Source of the DNA: Dehalococcoidia bacterium
GTDB taxonomy: Bacteria; Chloroflexota; Dehalococcoidia; GIF9; UBA5629
Length of the DNA stretch: 64,000 nucleotides
Assembly: GCA_003142375.1 (NCBI GenBank)
Contig: PLME01000014.1
Coordinates: forward strand, 7,830 to 71,829
Reading direction: 5' to 3'
Below, piece after piece: positions 37,981-47,771 of this stretch. A model generated the notes under the pieces. That model ran no database searches. It worked only from the letters and a program-made list of their open reading frames with translations, and was not told the DNA's origin. A program made the position numbers and the translations under genes. Position 1 is the stretch's first letter; every line of letters starts with the position of its first letter.

Positions 37981-39744
37981 TCACTTCTGCTTCCAATCGT
38001 TTCCTCCGGAATTATAGCTGTACTGGCTGCCGGCAATGGCGCCCTCATCGTCGATGTCTTCCTCATCCAAATTCCTCAACCTCTTGATAGTATGTCCGAT
38101 CCAGAAGAACATAAACCCGAACAGCACCAGGCCCAGGCAGATCAATACATACTTTACCCAGTCGGGCATATTAGTCAGGATAGTAATAAAAGTATGCCCT
38201 TTATAGAACGAACTGACCGGCGACCAGGCACTTTCATTGGAAGCGCGGTCAACTGCCTTCACACGCCAGTAATACGGGGCATCCCTTCCGGGCAAAAGTT
38301 TGCTGTCATCCGTCACGTCTATGTAATTGGTCAATAAATTGGCCTGGGACATTATCACGTTGGTAAACTTGGGATCGCCGGCAACCTCAATGGTATAAGC
38401 AACACCGCTGGGGTCGGAGACAACCTGCCATTCAAAGTGGGCATCTTTGGTCACCCTGCTGCCTTCGGCCGGCAAAGTGGTTGCAGGCGCCAGGGGCGGG
38501 GTTGATTCCACGATGAAAATGGCGTTTTGCGTGTTGATGCCGTCCGAGACTGAAATTGTATGCGTCCCGAATCGACTCACAGGAACCTTAAAGCTTTGTG
38601 TAAAACTCCCCATCTCCTGCACTGTGGTCCCATCCAGTTTGATGTTATCGTAGCTCATAGTTACAGGGAATCCCGGCCTGAAGCCGGCGCCTTGAAGCCC
38701 TACCTGCATACCGATAAACCCGTTGTTGGGGTTCACGCTCAATGATGCAGATACAGATACATCCTTATATGCCTTATTAATACGGTCATCGAGTTTTATC
38801 TTGTGCACTCCGTCCCCGCTGGGCGGTACTTTTATACTGGTCATAAAGCCGCCGTTGGAATCGGTCTGCACTATTCCGGCATCTTTATCATCGAAATATA
38901 CTAGAACATCGGTTACACCCTGGAAACCTGTCCCCATAATTGTGACGTTATCTCCTACAGCAATATTCGACGGCATCACTGTCATCTGCTGCCTGACATT
39001 AAATACTGCTGTAGCGACGTCGTTTTCAGTATCCTGAACCTTGATATCATGATTACCGCGCACTGTGGGAGGAATCTGCAGTTTAGCATCAAAGAACTCA
39101 CCCTTGTCATCCGTCTGCGTGGTTACAATCTTTTGGTCGTCCAGGCCGATATAAACTAGTTTTTGTGCGGCAAAGCCTTTGCCCTTGATCACCACAACAT
39201 CATTTACAAAGCCGCTGACAACATTCCCCAGATCGATAGAGGGATCCACTTTGAAACCGGTAGTCAGTTTGTTGACTCCGTCATCGGCCATGATGATATA
39301 TCTTCCGGCGGGAAATATATCCAGATCGAAATCCACCACGCCATATCCAGCGTCATCCGTGGTTGTTTTGGCGGCGACTATGGTTTTGGTGCCGACACTG
39401 GTCCCTGCACCGATGATTGTGCCTGAGCCGAAGGTCACTATAACTTGCTTGTTAGGCTGGTAATTTATGATTTTAATGTAAATCTGGGTGCCGATAGTGC
39501 CCTCATTAGGCATGACTTCTACACTGGGGGAGCCCGTAGTATTATCTGCAACAGCTGCCGGAACGCTTATCCTGGGAAAACCAAATGTGCCAATGCCCAC
39601 GGCGGTTATGACTAAAAGGAGCCTGATAACGCACCAGTTACGTGCAGGTTCATTTTTTCGAACAGCGCGCAAAAGGACGTTGCTTATATAAAGGAAATAG
39701 CCCTTCAAAGCTTCCATTTTAGATTTCACGTTACTATGTTTCAT
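37981..39744 (-). CDS. Exported IPT/TIG-repeat protein with Fn3-like segment and C-terminal TM anchor
   Basis: Repeated IPT-like units (VMPSNIAVGDNVTIMGTGFQGVTDVLVYFDDK...), C-terminal TM WVKYVLICLGLVLFGFMFFWIGHTI. Confidence 0.75.
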   Translation of the reverse strand: MKHSNVKSKMEALKGYFLYISNVLLRAVRKNEPARNWCVIRLLLVITAVGIGTFGFPRISVPAAVADNTTGSPSVEVMPNEGTIGTQIYIKIINYQPNKQVIVTFGSGTIIGAGTSVGTKTIVAAKTTTDDAGYGVVDFDLDIFPAGRYIIMADDGVNKLTTGFKVDPSIDLGNVVSGFVNDVVVIKGKGFAAQKLVYIGLDDQKIVTTQTDDKGEFFDAKLQIPPTVRGNHDIKVQDTENDVATAVFNVRQQMTVMPSNIAVGDNVTIMGTGFQGVTDVLVYFDDKDAGIVQTDSNGGFMTSIKVPPSGDGVHKIKLDDRINKAYKDVSVSASLSVNPNNGFIGMQVGLQGAGFRPGFPVTMSYDNIKLDGTTVQEMGSFTQSFKVPVSRFGTHTISVSDGINTQNAIFIVESTPPLAPATTLPAEGSRVTKDAHFEWQVVSDPSGVAYTIEVAGDPKFTNVIMSQANLLTNYIDVTDDSKLLPGRDAPYYWRVKAVDRASNESAWSPVSSFYKGHTFITILTNMPDWVKYVLICLGLVLFGFMFFWIGHTIKRLRNLDEEDIDDEGAIAGSQYSYNSGGNDWKQK

Positions 39745-39757
39745 GGCTTCCTCCTTA

Positions 39758-40369
39758 TTATTTCGAACGCATGCCGCCTAAGAATTCCGACACTTCGTTG
39801 CCCAGGCTTTCTATATTCTCGACATCTACATCGAAGAGGTTGGCGGCCAGGTCTGATGCGGCCGAATCCTCTACTTCCTCCAATTCAAAAACGCTCATTA
39901 ATTCCTCTATGTTCTGCTGTTCAGGAGTCTCTTCCTCTCCCTCTACCAGCGTGTCCATGGTAGGAAGGTCAGGCAATGCTATTTCTGAAACTTCCTCATA
40001 AGGGGCCGATGATGCACCCTTCTTTTCGTCTTTATCTTCGGACGATTTTTTAGATTTCTTCGATGCCGCTTCCGCTGATTGGACATTCTCAGGCAAGAGC
40101 TTATCGTCCGACAGCTCTTTGAGTTTGAGCAGCTTGTCATCCTTACCTTTATTTTTATCTTTACTGTTGCCCTTTTCTTTTTTCCCTTTTTTTACCGGCA
40201 CAACCTTGGGTATCTTCTTGACACCGGCGGCCTTCAAGATTTCGATTTCCTTTTTAGATATAGCCCGGACCGGCGTCATACTTCTCATCAATAGCCACAT
40301 GATGCCAAAAACGCACATCGAGGCGACTACGATGATCAGCAAATACACGCCAACTTCGTAAAAATCCAC
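39758..40369 (-). CDS. Single-TM protein with long charged cytoplasmic tail, in the arl cluster
   Basis: TM VGVYLLIIVVASMCVFGIMWLLM followed by Lys/Glu-rich region; directly downstream of arlJ. Confidence 0.6.
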   Translation of the reverse strand: MDFYEVGVYLLIIVVASMCVFGIMWLLMRSMTPVRAISKKEIEILKAAGVKKIPKVVPVKKGKKEKGNSKDKNKGKDDKLLKLKELSDDKLLPENVQSAEAASKKSKKSSEDKDEKKGASSAPYEEVSEIALPDLPTMDTLVEGEEETPEQQNIEELMSVFELEEVEDSAASDLAANLFDVDVENIESLGNEVSEFLGGMRSK

Positions 40370-40393
40370 AGTTTACTCCTGCTTGCTCCTCAT

Positions 40394-41983
40394 TTATTGA
40401 ACCATCGCCAAGTTGCTGAACATTCCTTTGATCAGATCGGGGACGCCGACCATCGCCAGGCCGGTTATAAGCATCATGACCGACGCAAGGTAGAGGTATT
40501 TGTAGTTATGTCCCCCTTCGACCACTTTGATGGCGGCAGGATTGACTGCCGTGAGCATGAGCAACATGGCCGTTGACATCATATAGAGCATCCCCAATGA
40601 GGCAGCGCCGTTGGAGAAGAAGGAAAAGGTGGGCAACTGCGCTATGGCATTCATACCTTCCATGCCTGTAGTCTGCATTTTTTGCATTGCCGTTGAGAAA
40701 TTCAACATGATCTGGTAGATGCCGACCAGCAATACGGCCATGGTAACATGCATAGTGGCAACCAGGTAGAAAAACCCCGAGGAGACCATTTTCCTTTTGC
40801 CCCGCAGCAGGGCAATTTTCATGGCAAACATGGATGCCTGGTTACCAACGGCGCCGGCGTCTCCGCCAACCGCGATCCCGTCGCAGAAAATTCTCACGCT
40901 CCTGTTGACCTGCTCGCTTCCCGATTCGCAAACTAGCTTCTGCCAGCAAAGTTCAGGGCGGATTCCGAATTTAAGTGCGTTGTTCATCCTGCTTACCGGC
41001 TTTTTCAGCGACCCGAGCGAGCCGAAGTCAAGCCTCGAGATGCCTTCAATGACCGTAGTGCCGATCACCTTGGTGATGCCTCCCAGGGATCTGAGAAATC
41101 CGGCGATATCCATGTCATATTTATCTATTCTGCGGTCATCCCACCAGATCAGGATTCCAGGCGGGGCGATGATTACCGCAATTACAATAAGAGACCAGCC
41201 TAATCCGGCTTGCATCAAAAATAATATGGGGACGGCCAGCACTATCATTGGAACCGACACATACTTCAGGACCTTTTTGGCCAATTCCTGGGCTTTGGAT
41301 GTCTGCGGAAGATTATGGGTTTTGATCTCCTTGGGAGCGGCCCTGTACATGACCCAGCAGCCTAACAGCGTTGATATCAGCATTAAAAACGTAAGGGTTG
41401 CTATGAAGCTGGGTGCCATGGGGAAAATCAATATTGAGACCACGCTTATGACTACAACCAGGGAAGCTGAAATGATGAGGGCTGTGAACGCATCGGTCCA
41501 TTTCTTAAGGCTTTCCACGTGCGCCTCGTATTCTTCACCATAGGTTGCACCCATTACTTCCGCTTCGCGTTTTAAGAACTCGGCTTCGTTCTCGCCCGAT
41601 GCCATGGCGCCCGCCATACGCAGCAGAAGCGCTTTCGGCTCGGGCTCTTTGATTGTTTCGCCTACCATGCGGCAGGCCTCCGAATAATCATAATTTAACT
41701 TTTTTGCCAGGAAATGCACCTTACGCAAGTAAACGGACGACGTAAAGTTAAGCTGCGAAGCATAATCGAAGATCTGCGACCGCGAGAGGTCCGAGGTCAC
41801 CAGCGCGGACAGGTAGGTAACATGGCAGAAAAGGTCGCACTTCAGAAGATCGGTATTCAGTTTGATCTTCCCAGAAGAATCGTCAAAACCGTAACCGAAA
41901 CCTTGGGCTTTACCGTTGCCGTTATCGCCGGTTTTAGAAGAGCCCTTCTCGCTGCGCTTTAGCAAGGACTTTAAGGAGATCAT
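40394..41983 (-). CDS. arlJ: Archaellum assembly membrane protein ArlJ/FlaJ
   Basis: T2SF-type domains, multiple TMs, adjacent to arlI; SRSQIFDYASQLNFTSSVYLRKVHFLAKKLNYDYSEACR. Confidence 0.88.
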   Translation of the reverse strand: MISLKSLLKRSEKGSSKTGDNGNGKAQGFGYGFDDSSGKIKLNTDLLKCDLFCHVTYLSALVTSDLSRSQIFDYASQLNFTSSVYLRKVHFLAKKLNYDYSEACRMVGETIKEPEPKALLLRMAGAMASGENEAEFLKREAEVMGATYGEEYEAHVESLKKWTDAFTALIISASLVVVISVVSILIFPMAPSFIATLTFLMLISTLLGCWVMYRAAPKEIKTHNLPQTSKAQELAKKVLKYVSVPMIVLAVPILFLMQAGLGWSLIVIAVIIAPPGILIWWDDRRIDKYDMDIAGFLRSLGGITKVIGTTVIEGISRLDFGSLGSLKKPVSRMNNALKFGIRPELCWQKLVCESGSEQVNRSVRIFCDGIAVGGDAGAVGNQASMFAMKIALLRGKRKMVSSGFFYLVATMHVTMAVLLVGIYQIMLNFSTAMQKMQTTGMEGMNAIAQLPTFSFFSNGAASLGMLYMMSTAMLLMLTAVNPAAIKVVEGGHNYKYLYLASVMMLITGLAMVGVPDLIKGMFSNLAMVQ

Positions 41984-43769
41984 AAAAATTCTTTACTCCC
42001 TGTTCACTTAGCTTCTCAAGTATCTTGGCACGCCGCTCGACCTCTGCATAAATTCGGCGCCTTTTGTGCGGTGGTATGCCCAGCATGGGAGCAATTTTTT
42101 GCTCGAGAATATAGCTGTTACCATCGCCGCTGAATACAAATGTATCCGTTACCGGGTCCCAGCGAAATGCTTCCACAAAGGTAAAGGACTGTTGTACCGG
42201 GTCATAGCCGACTATTTCGTTGATACTGGTCATACGCCTGCCGGTTTTGCCGCTGGGCAGCTTTACGGCCTGCTGAATTATGACTATATTCAAGTTGTCC
42301 ATATAAGATTTGGGCACATTAATGGGACTGCCGGTCATACGTTGTATCAGCCTTTCCACCGAGGCGGCATGGAAGGTTGCCATCACGGAGTGGCCTGTCT
42401 GCATAGCCTGAAAAGCTATAGCCCCCTCAGCTCCACGGATTTCCCCGATTATTATTTCGTTGGGCCTCTGACGCAGGGCTGCTTTAAGCAGGTCGAACAT
42501 CGTCACACCGGCCTGGCCGTCCTCCTTAGTGCTGGATACCACCTCACGGATCCAGTTCTGGTGCGGCACCTGCAACTCCGGCGTGTCCTCTATCGAGATG
42601 ATCTTAGCGTTGGGATGAATGAATGTAGTAACGGCGTTAAGCGATGTAGTTTTCCCTGAGGCTGTTTCACCGCATACAAAGCAGTTCATGCCTTCACCGA
42701 GGGTGACAGAAAGGTATGAGGCCATCTTGTAATCCAGGGTACCCATATCTACAAGCTCTAGCACCGAGAGCGGCGTATCGCTGAATTTCCTGATGGAGAA
42801 ATTGGAGCCGCGCTTTGACACGTCAGTGCCATAGACAATATTTATGCGTGAGCCATCCGGCAAGGTGGCGTCGACGATGGGGCTGTGCACGCTCACAGGT
42901 TTTTTAATGCGTTCGGCCAACCGCATAACGAACTGGTCCAGGTCTTCCGAGGTAGCAAAATTCACCACCGTTTTAAGGCTCTTAAAGATCTTATGCTCTA
43001 TGAAGATGACCCCCAGCCCGCTGCAGCTCACGTCTTCAACGTACTTATCGTAGACGATGGGCTCCAGCACTCCCAGGCCGACTTTGTCCCTGCAGATGAG
43101 GTACTTGATTTCATCCAGTTCACGAGCAGTTACTTCCAGTGGTTTGACCTTGCTGTTAAAGGACATTTTATCCATGAGCCCGGTGGCAGCCCTCGACCTG
43201 CCGTTCCTGAACCTATCCGACATAGAGAGAGTCGCCGCAGATGCTACCGTCTGGTCGGGATCTCTAGATTTTTTGATGTCAATATTCCTCTTATCCCGTA
43301 TGCCCTGCCCCTTTATCACGCAGATGTCATCAATGCATTTGAGGAAGGCTTCCCGTTTTTCATCCGCAGTGATGACGGAGAAATTCCCCAGCCTATCTGA
43401 CATGTCAAGCAGCCGCTTTTCAACTTCCAGCATAAGCTTATCTATGTTATCCAGCAGTATCGGCTCTATAGATATATAAGTATTCCTGCCGTCGCCATGG
43501 TCATACAGAATATGGGTAAATATGCCGTCCTTAACCGGATAAATAAGGTTAGGGTTGGAGGTAGACCCAAGGCTGCGGTCCAGAGTTTCATAAAACTTGG
43601 GCAGGCCGTAATTATCTATTGGAATCATCTGGAGATATTCCAACAGGTGCGGATTCTTAGCAACAAGTGCCTGCGTCGTTTTAGACAGCAGGCTTAAGAT
43701 GTTGCAACCATCGGATTTTTTCCTTGTTGCCGCATCCGGAACCGGGAAAGGAAGTAGTATTTCAGGCAT
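41934..43769 (-). CDS. arlI: Archaellum motor ATPase ArlI/FlaI
   Basis: CGETASGKTTSLNAVTTFIHPNAKIISIEDTPELQVPHQNW; LRQRPNEIIIGEIRGAEGAIAFQAMQTGHSVMATFHA. Confidence 0.95.
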   Translation of the reverse strand: MPEILLPFPVPDAATRKKSDGCNILSLLSKTTQALVAKNPHLLEYLQMIPIDNYGLPKFYETLDRSLGSTSNPNLIYPVKDGIFTHILYDHGDGRNTYISIEPILLDNIDKLMLEVEKRLLDMSDRLGNFSVITADEKREAFLKCIDDICVIKGQGIRDKRNIDIKKSRDPDQTVASAATLSMSDRFRNGRSRAATGLMDKMSFNSKVKPLEVTARELDEIKYLICRDKVGLGVLEPIVYDKYVEDVSCSGLGVIFIEHKIFKSLKTVVNFATSEDLDQFVMRLAERIKKPVSVHSPIVDATLPDGSRINIVYGTDVSKRGSNFSIRKFSDTPLSVLELVDMGTLDYKMASYLSVTLGEGMNCFVCGETASGKTTSLNAVTTFIHPNAKIISIEDTPELQVPHQNWIREVVSSTKEDGQAGVTMFDLLKAALRQRPNEIIIGEIRGAEGAIAFQAMQTGHSVMATFHAASVERLIQRMTGSPINVPKSYMDNLNIVIIQQAVKLPSGKTGRRMTSINEIVGYDPVQQSFTFVEAFRWDPVTDTFVFSGDGNSYILEQKIAPMLGIPPHKRRRIYAEVERRAKILEKLSEQGVKNFYDLLKVLAKAQREGLF

Positions 43770-43793
43770 ATAGTAAAACCTCTTTAAATTACA

Positions 43794-44519
43794 TCAGGCC
43801 CTGGCTCTGCCCAGCGGCATGACACGCATGCCTGTGCCGGGGTCTACGTCAAAGCTCATGATATTGCCGGTATTCTTGTCAGCGCCACGTACTTTGGCTA
43901 CCTCCAGAACCTTGACCAATTTATCGCCCACCTCCTCAATTCGCAGTCTTAAGTGCGCATCGCAAGCCGATCTTATGCGGATCAACACCTGCTCATCAAA
44001 AGCATACGTGTGAGTTATATTAATAATGGTCCTGCCGCCGTCACACATTTTTTTACATTTTTCAAAATATTCAATAATCTGCTCCACCGATGTATGGGCA
44101 ATTATCGGAGTGAGAGAGTCCACGACAATCAGCTTGTAGGTGGGATAGGCCATAATTCCCGACGTTATCGTGGCAAACGTATCCATAGCTTTCATTCTGG
44201 ATGGCTCGATCGTAAATATCTTTATCCAGCCCAGCAGCAGGTGATCGATGATACTCAGCCCCAGGCTGTCCATCTGACTGTGCATGCTTTTAACCGTATT
44301 TTCCGTGGTAAAAAGCAGGACCCTGTGGCGCGCATTGAGCGCACCCCACATCATCTGCTGAGACAGCACCGACTTGCCTGCATCTGACTGTCCTTCAATT
44401 AAGGTCAGCGAACCTACGGGTATCCCTCCGCCGAGCCGCTTATCGATCTCGGAGTGCCCCGTACAAATTATTTCGTCTTGCGACCGTGCATCTTCATCTG
44501 ATGCCAATATTTTTGTCAT
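43794..44519 (-). CDS. arlH: Archaellum regulatory ATPase-like protein ArlH/FlaH
   Basis: LGGGIPVGSLTLIEGQSDAGKSVLSQQMMWGAL; position next to arlI. Confidence 0.92.
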   Translation of the reverse strand: MTKILASDEDARSQDEIICTGHSEIDKRLGGGIPVGSLTLIEGQSDAGKSVLSQQMMWGALNARHRVLLFTTENTVKSMHSQMDSLGLSIIDHLLLGWIKIFTIEPSRMKAMDTFATITSGIMAYPTYKLIVVDSLTPIIAHTSVEQIIEYFEKCKKMCDGGRTIINITHTYAFDEQVLIRIRSACDAHLRLRIEEVGDKLVKVLEVAKVRGADKNTGNIMSFDVDPGTGMRVMPLGRARA

Positions 44520-44553
44520 ATCATCCTCTTAAAATTACGCGTCTCCATATCGG

Positions 44554-45052
44554 CTACCAGCCGAACGCTATCTGGCTCCGGGCGCCGTTAGGCGTTACCA
44601 CCGTGGCCAGGTTGGTCTTATTCTCAGTGGCTGCAGGCCACAGATTGACTGTTATTTGCATCGTCTCACCCGGGTTCAAGATATTGGGCTGGTATATTTC
44701 CGGCTTGCCCTGGAAAAAAAAAGGCACTGCTTGTCCACCCTGGCGTAGCCACTGAATTTGGTATCCAGTTTGTGCCTCCATCCTGATACCGCACGATAAC
44801 ATCCCAGGCTGCGTAATCGGCCAGCGACGTATTGCCCGTATTAGCTACATAGAGGGTTACACTGTTGCCGCCCGGCGAAGTCACGGCATTTTCGCAGGAG
44901 ATGCTGGTATTAACCATATCCCTTGACAGCACCTCCTCCTGTCTCAATGCATCCGCCGTGGTATTTACAGCATTGAGCGCAGTCATGCACAGCGAAACTG
45001 CAGCAGCGATCAGTAAGGCAATGCAAACAAGTGTGATTGCGAAATTCTCCAT
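44554..45052 (-). CDS. arlF: ArlF/FlaF-like stator protein, interrupted by a +1 frameshift at a 9-bp homopolymer
   Basis: Frame 1 45052-44666 (MENFAITLVCIALLIAAAV...); frame 2 continues KPEIYQPNILNPGETMQITVNLWPAATENKTNLATVVTPNGARSQIAFGW to 44554; A9 run at 44714-44722. Confidence 0.75.
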
Positions 45053-45528
45053 GGCTCTCCTAGGCTTGCGCTGTAAATATCCTGGTCAGATATCCCGTTG
45101 GGCAGCACAAATTTAAAATAGTATGAACCGGAAGGTGCGGAGGCTAAGAAAATTGTTATCTTGACCGTGCCTGTCGTCGCCCATTCAGTCCCATTTTCGA
45201 TTGTATAGCTCCAGTACGGAACTTCTGATCCTATACTGCCGAATGGAATCCTGGCAAAATTCCCTTCGGGTCCGAAAAATACGTCGCTGTTTTGTATTCC
45301 CAGTATCCTCGATGCCCCGACATTTTTTAACCACACATAAACGCTGCTGCCGCTGTCGGCCATCTCAATTATCTCGATCTTACACCTGATTCTGTCATCT
45401 ATCTTTCCGGTGGCATCAGCTATGGCACCCGTGCTCTGCGTTATTGCCGGGTAAATAGCATTGATAACTACCATACTGCAAACAACTCCTCCTATTATCA
45501 GCAGGAGGGTAACCATCACCTTATCCAC
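45010..45528 (-). CDS. arlG: ArlG/FlaG-like stator protein
   Basis: N-terminal TM LLLIIGGVVCSMVVINAIYPAI, beta-rich domain, FKFVLPNGISDQDIYSA. Confidence 0.8.
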   Translation of the reverse strand: MDKVMVTLLLIIGGVVCSMVVINAIYPAITQSTGAIADATGKIDDRIRCKIEIIEMADSGSSVYVWLKNVGASRILGIQNSDVFFGPEGNFARIPFGSIGSEVPYWSYTIENGTEWATTGTVKITIFLASAPSGSYYFKFVLPNGISDQDIYSASLGEPWRISQSHLFALPY

Positions 45529-46432
45529 GCCTTGACTCCTTCATTACCGATAACATGGAAAGCAGGGCGCTATCGTGTTCCTCGGATCCTCCCATCAAAC
45601 TCTCCAATTGTGCCAATGTGGCCAGGTAATCGGTTGCCGTCGGAGACTGCTTGGAAGTAGACTCGTATCTTGAAATATGAATCATCCGGATCAGCACATC
45701 CTTTATATTGGTTGGTATGCGGCCCATGGCGCTCGACATCTCCACCAGAGCCTCTGTCCTATCTTTACCAAGCTTTCCGCATGCCTGGTCAATCCATTGT
45801 GTCATGCCCGCAATTACTACCAGGTCGGCCCTGCTGCCGGCCATGGTAGCAGTCCCGCCCTTTTTCTTACCGTTTCTGGGGGAGCCTTTGCCACTCAGCG
45901 GCTCTTCCTTTTCTTCGTCGACAGCTTCATCTATCTCAGCCTCGGATTCCAGTTCAACCGGGATAATATTTTTCTTTTTGCCCTTCTTAGGTTTCGGCGC
46001 CGGCTCATCTTCTGCCTCTTTTTCATCCTCCTGCGGCGACCCCGCAGAAGGTCCCGGCTGCGAATCGGCCAAAGCCTCCGATCCGGATGAAGGCCCCAAT
46101 TCGGGCATATCATCGGTCGGGCCACCCGGGCCGGGCTTATTGGCATCGAGGTCGGCAAACGGCTTGCCGAAGGACAAATCGGGATCGTCAAGGCCGGCAT
46201 CGGCGGACGGCTGATTGCTATTTTTACCTAAATCAAATATATCGGGGGGTACCTCTTCCTTATCTTTATCGGGTCCGGCAGGTGGTGTGCCGGTGTTCGG
46301 TACCATGCTGAAATTAAAGGGGTTCTGAATATTGAGGTACTGCTCACGGATATCAAGCAGGATCGTTTTGACCTCATTTTTCAATATCTTTAATTCTTCT
46401 TCCAGAAGCTTTATTCTTTGTTCTTCGTTCAT
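45521..46432 (-). CDS. ArlC/D/E-like cytoplasmic archaellum protein
   Basis: N-terminal coiled coil, Pro/Asp/Glu-rich linker, ArlD/E-like helical module RADLVVIAGMTQWIDQACGKLGKDRTEALVEMSSAMGRIPTNIKDVLIRMI. Confidence 0.7.
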   Translation of the reverse strand: MNEEQRIKLLEEELKILKNEVKTILLDIREQYLNIQNPFNFSMVPNTGTPPAGPDKDKEEVPPDIFDLGKNSNQPSADAGLDDPDLSFGKPFADLDANKPGPGGPTDDMPELGPSSGSEALADSQPGPSAGSPQEDEKEAEDEPAPKPKKGKKKNIIPVELESEAEIDEAVDEEKEEPLSGKGSPRNGKKKGGTATMAGSRADLVVIAGMTQWIDQACGKLGKDRTEALVEMSSAMGRIPTNIKDVLIRMIHISRYESTSKQSPTATDYLATLAQLESLMGGSEEHDSALLSMLSVMKESRRG

Positions 46433-46452
46433 ACGATTTACCCCTTTTTATG

Positions 46453-46481
46453 GTGGGCATCCGCCCTTGGCGGATGCCCAC
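46453..46481. promoter_or_regulatory. Intercistronic 13-bp stem-loop between the archaellin pair and the arl machinery genes
   Basis: GTGGGCATCCGCC-CTT-GGCGGATGCCCAC; no U-run on the transcribed (minus) strand. Confidence 0.65.
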
Positions 46482-46525
46482 TTTTCACATTACCACCTAT
46501 AAATCAAGTTTCTAGTTCATAAGGC

Positions 46526-47137
46526 TTAGTGCAGGTCCATCACCGGTTCGATAGCCGGAGGCAGCTGCCTCTGGATGGTGATGGTGGAGCCGATCGACGG
46601 TTTTACCTGCAGGTTGAATGTATCATTGCGCTGCAGAGGCTGGCTCAGGGCCAGACCGGTGCCGAGATCGGCCAGATCAACGGTGATCTCAAACTGCTCG
46701 CCGGTCTCCAAAAGGTTGTTGCCGTTGTCATCGCCGATGGCGGCAAAGGACCATTTCACGTTATTGAGATAGTCGTTCTTGGTCGTCAGACTGATGACGC
46801 ACTTGTTCATGCCTATCGTGGCCCCTGAGTTGGGGGTCATGTCGATGGGGTTGCCGGCTATGGCATTCTTAACCGTGAAAAGGATGCTGGTAAGATTTTC
46901 GGTATCGCCGTAGCCTATACATGAGCCCGAAAGCTCCATGTTGCTCTTGGCTTCGTTAAGGCCGGCATAGATGGTTTCCTTGCCCCTCTCTGCGGAGAAG
47001 AGGCCCGCACTCAATACTGCATAGCCGAATACGGCTGCCACAGTCACGAATGCGATCAGTATGATGGCGGTCTCCAGACCGGTCATACCTTTCTCTCCCT
47101 TATGGAGATTGAACATCGCTTTCATTAATTTAATCAT
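46526..47137 (-). CDS. arlB2: Archaellin (second gene)
   Basis: Class III-type leader MIKLMKAMFNLHKGEKG|MTGLETAIILIAFVTVAAVFGYAVLSAGLFS; C-terminus NDTFNLQVKPSIGSTITIQRQLPP. Confidence 0.93.
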   Translation of the reverse strand: MIKLMKAMFNLHKGEKGMTGLETAIILIAFVTVAAVFGYAVLSAGLFSAERGKETIYAGLNEAKSNMELSGSCIGYGDTENLTSILFTVKNAIAGNPIDMTPNSGATIGMNKCVISLTTKNDYLNNVKWSFAAIGDDNGNNLLETGEQFEITVDLADLGTGLALSQPLQRNDTFNLQVKPSIGSTITIQRQLPPAIEPVMDLH

Positions 47138-47165
47138 TTTTTCCTCCTTACTAAAGGTTCAAAGC

Positions 47166-47771
47166 TTAGTGCAGGTCCATCACCGGTTCGATTGCCGGAG
47201 GCAGTTGCCTCTGGATGGTGATGGTGGAGCCGATCGACGGCTTAACCTGCAGGGCGAATGTATCATTGCGCTGCAGCGGCTGGCTCAGGGTCAGACCGGT
47301 GCCAAGATCGGCCAGATCAACGGTGACCTCAAACTGTTCGCCGGTTTCCAAAAGTTGATTGCCGTTGTCATCGCCGATAGCGACAAAGGACCACTTCACA
47401 TTATTGAGATAGTCGTTCTTGGTCGTCAGGCTGATGACGCATTTGTTGTTGCCGCTGCCATCATTCGGGGTCATGTCGATGGGGTTGCCGGCAATGGCAT
47501 TCTTAACCGTGAAAAGGATGCTGGTGACGTTTTCAGTATTGCCCTTGGCCAGGCAAGAACCCGAAAGCTCCATGTTGCTCTTGGCTTCGTTCAAGCCGGC
47601 ATAGATGGTTTCCTTGCCCCTCTCTGCGGAGAAGAGGCCTGCACTCAGTACTGCATAGCCGAATACGGCTGCCACAGTCACGAATGCGATCAGTATGATG
47701 GCGGTCTCCAGACCGGTCATACCTTTTTCTCCCTTGTGGAGATTGAACATTGCTTTCATTAACTTAATCAT
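47166..47771 (-). CDS. arlB1: Archaellin (first gene)
   Basis: Same leader and core as arlB2; SD AAGGAGG before Met at 47771. Confidence 0.93.
   Translation of the reverse strand: MIKLMKAMFNLHKGEKGMTGLETAIILIAFVTVAAVFGYAVLSAGLFSAERGKETIYAGLNEAKSNMELSGSCLAKGNTENVTSILFTVKNAIAGNPIDMTPNDGSGNNKCVISLTTKNDYLNNVKWSFVAIGDDNGNQLLETGEQFEVTVDLADLGTGLTLSQPLQRNDTFALQVKPSIGSTITIQRQLPPAIEPVMDLH

Noticed and set aside
41934-41983. arlI/arlJ 50-bp overlap as a frameshift
   Set aside because: Both proteins look complete; more consistent with translational coupling or an internal start of arlJ.
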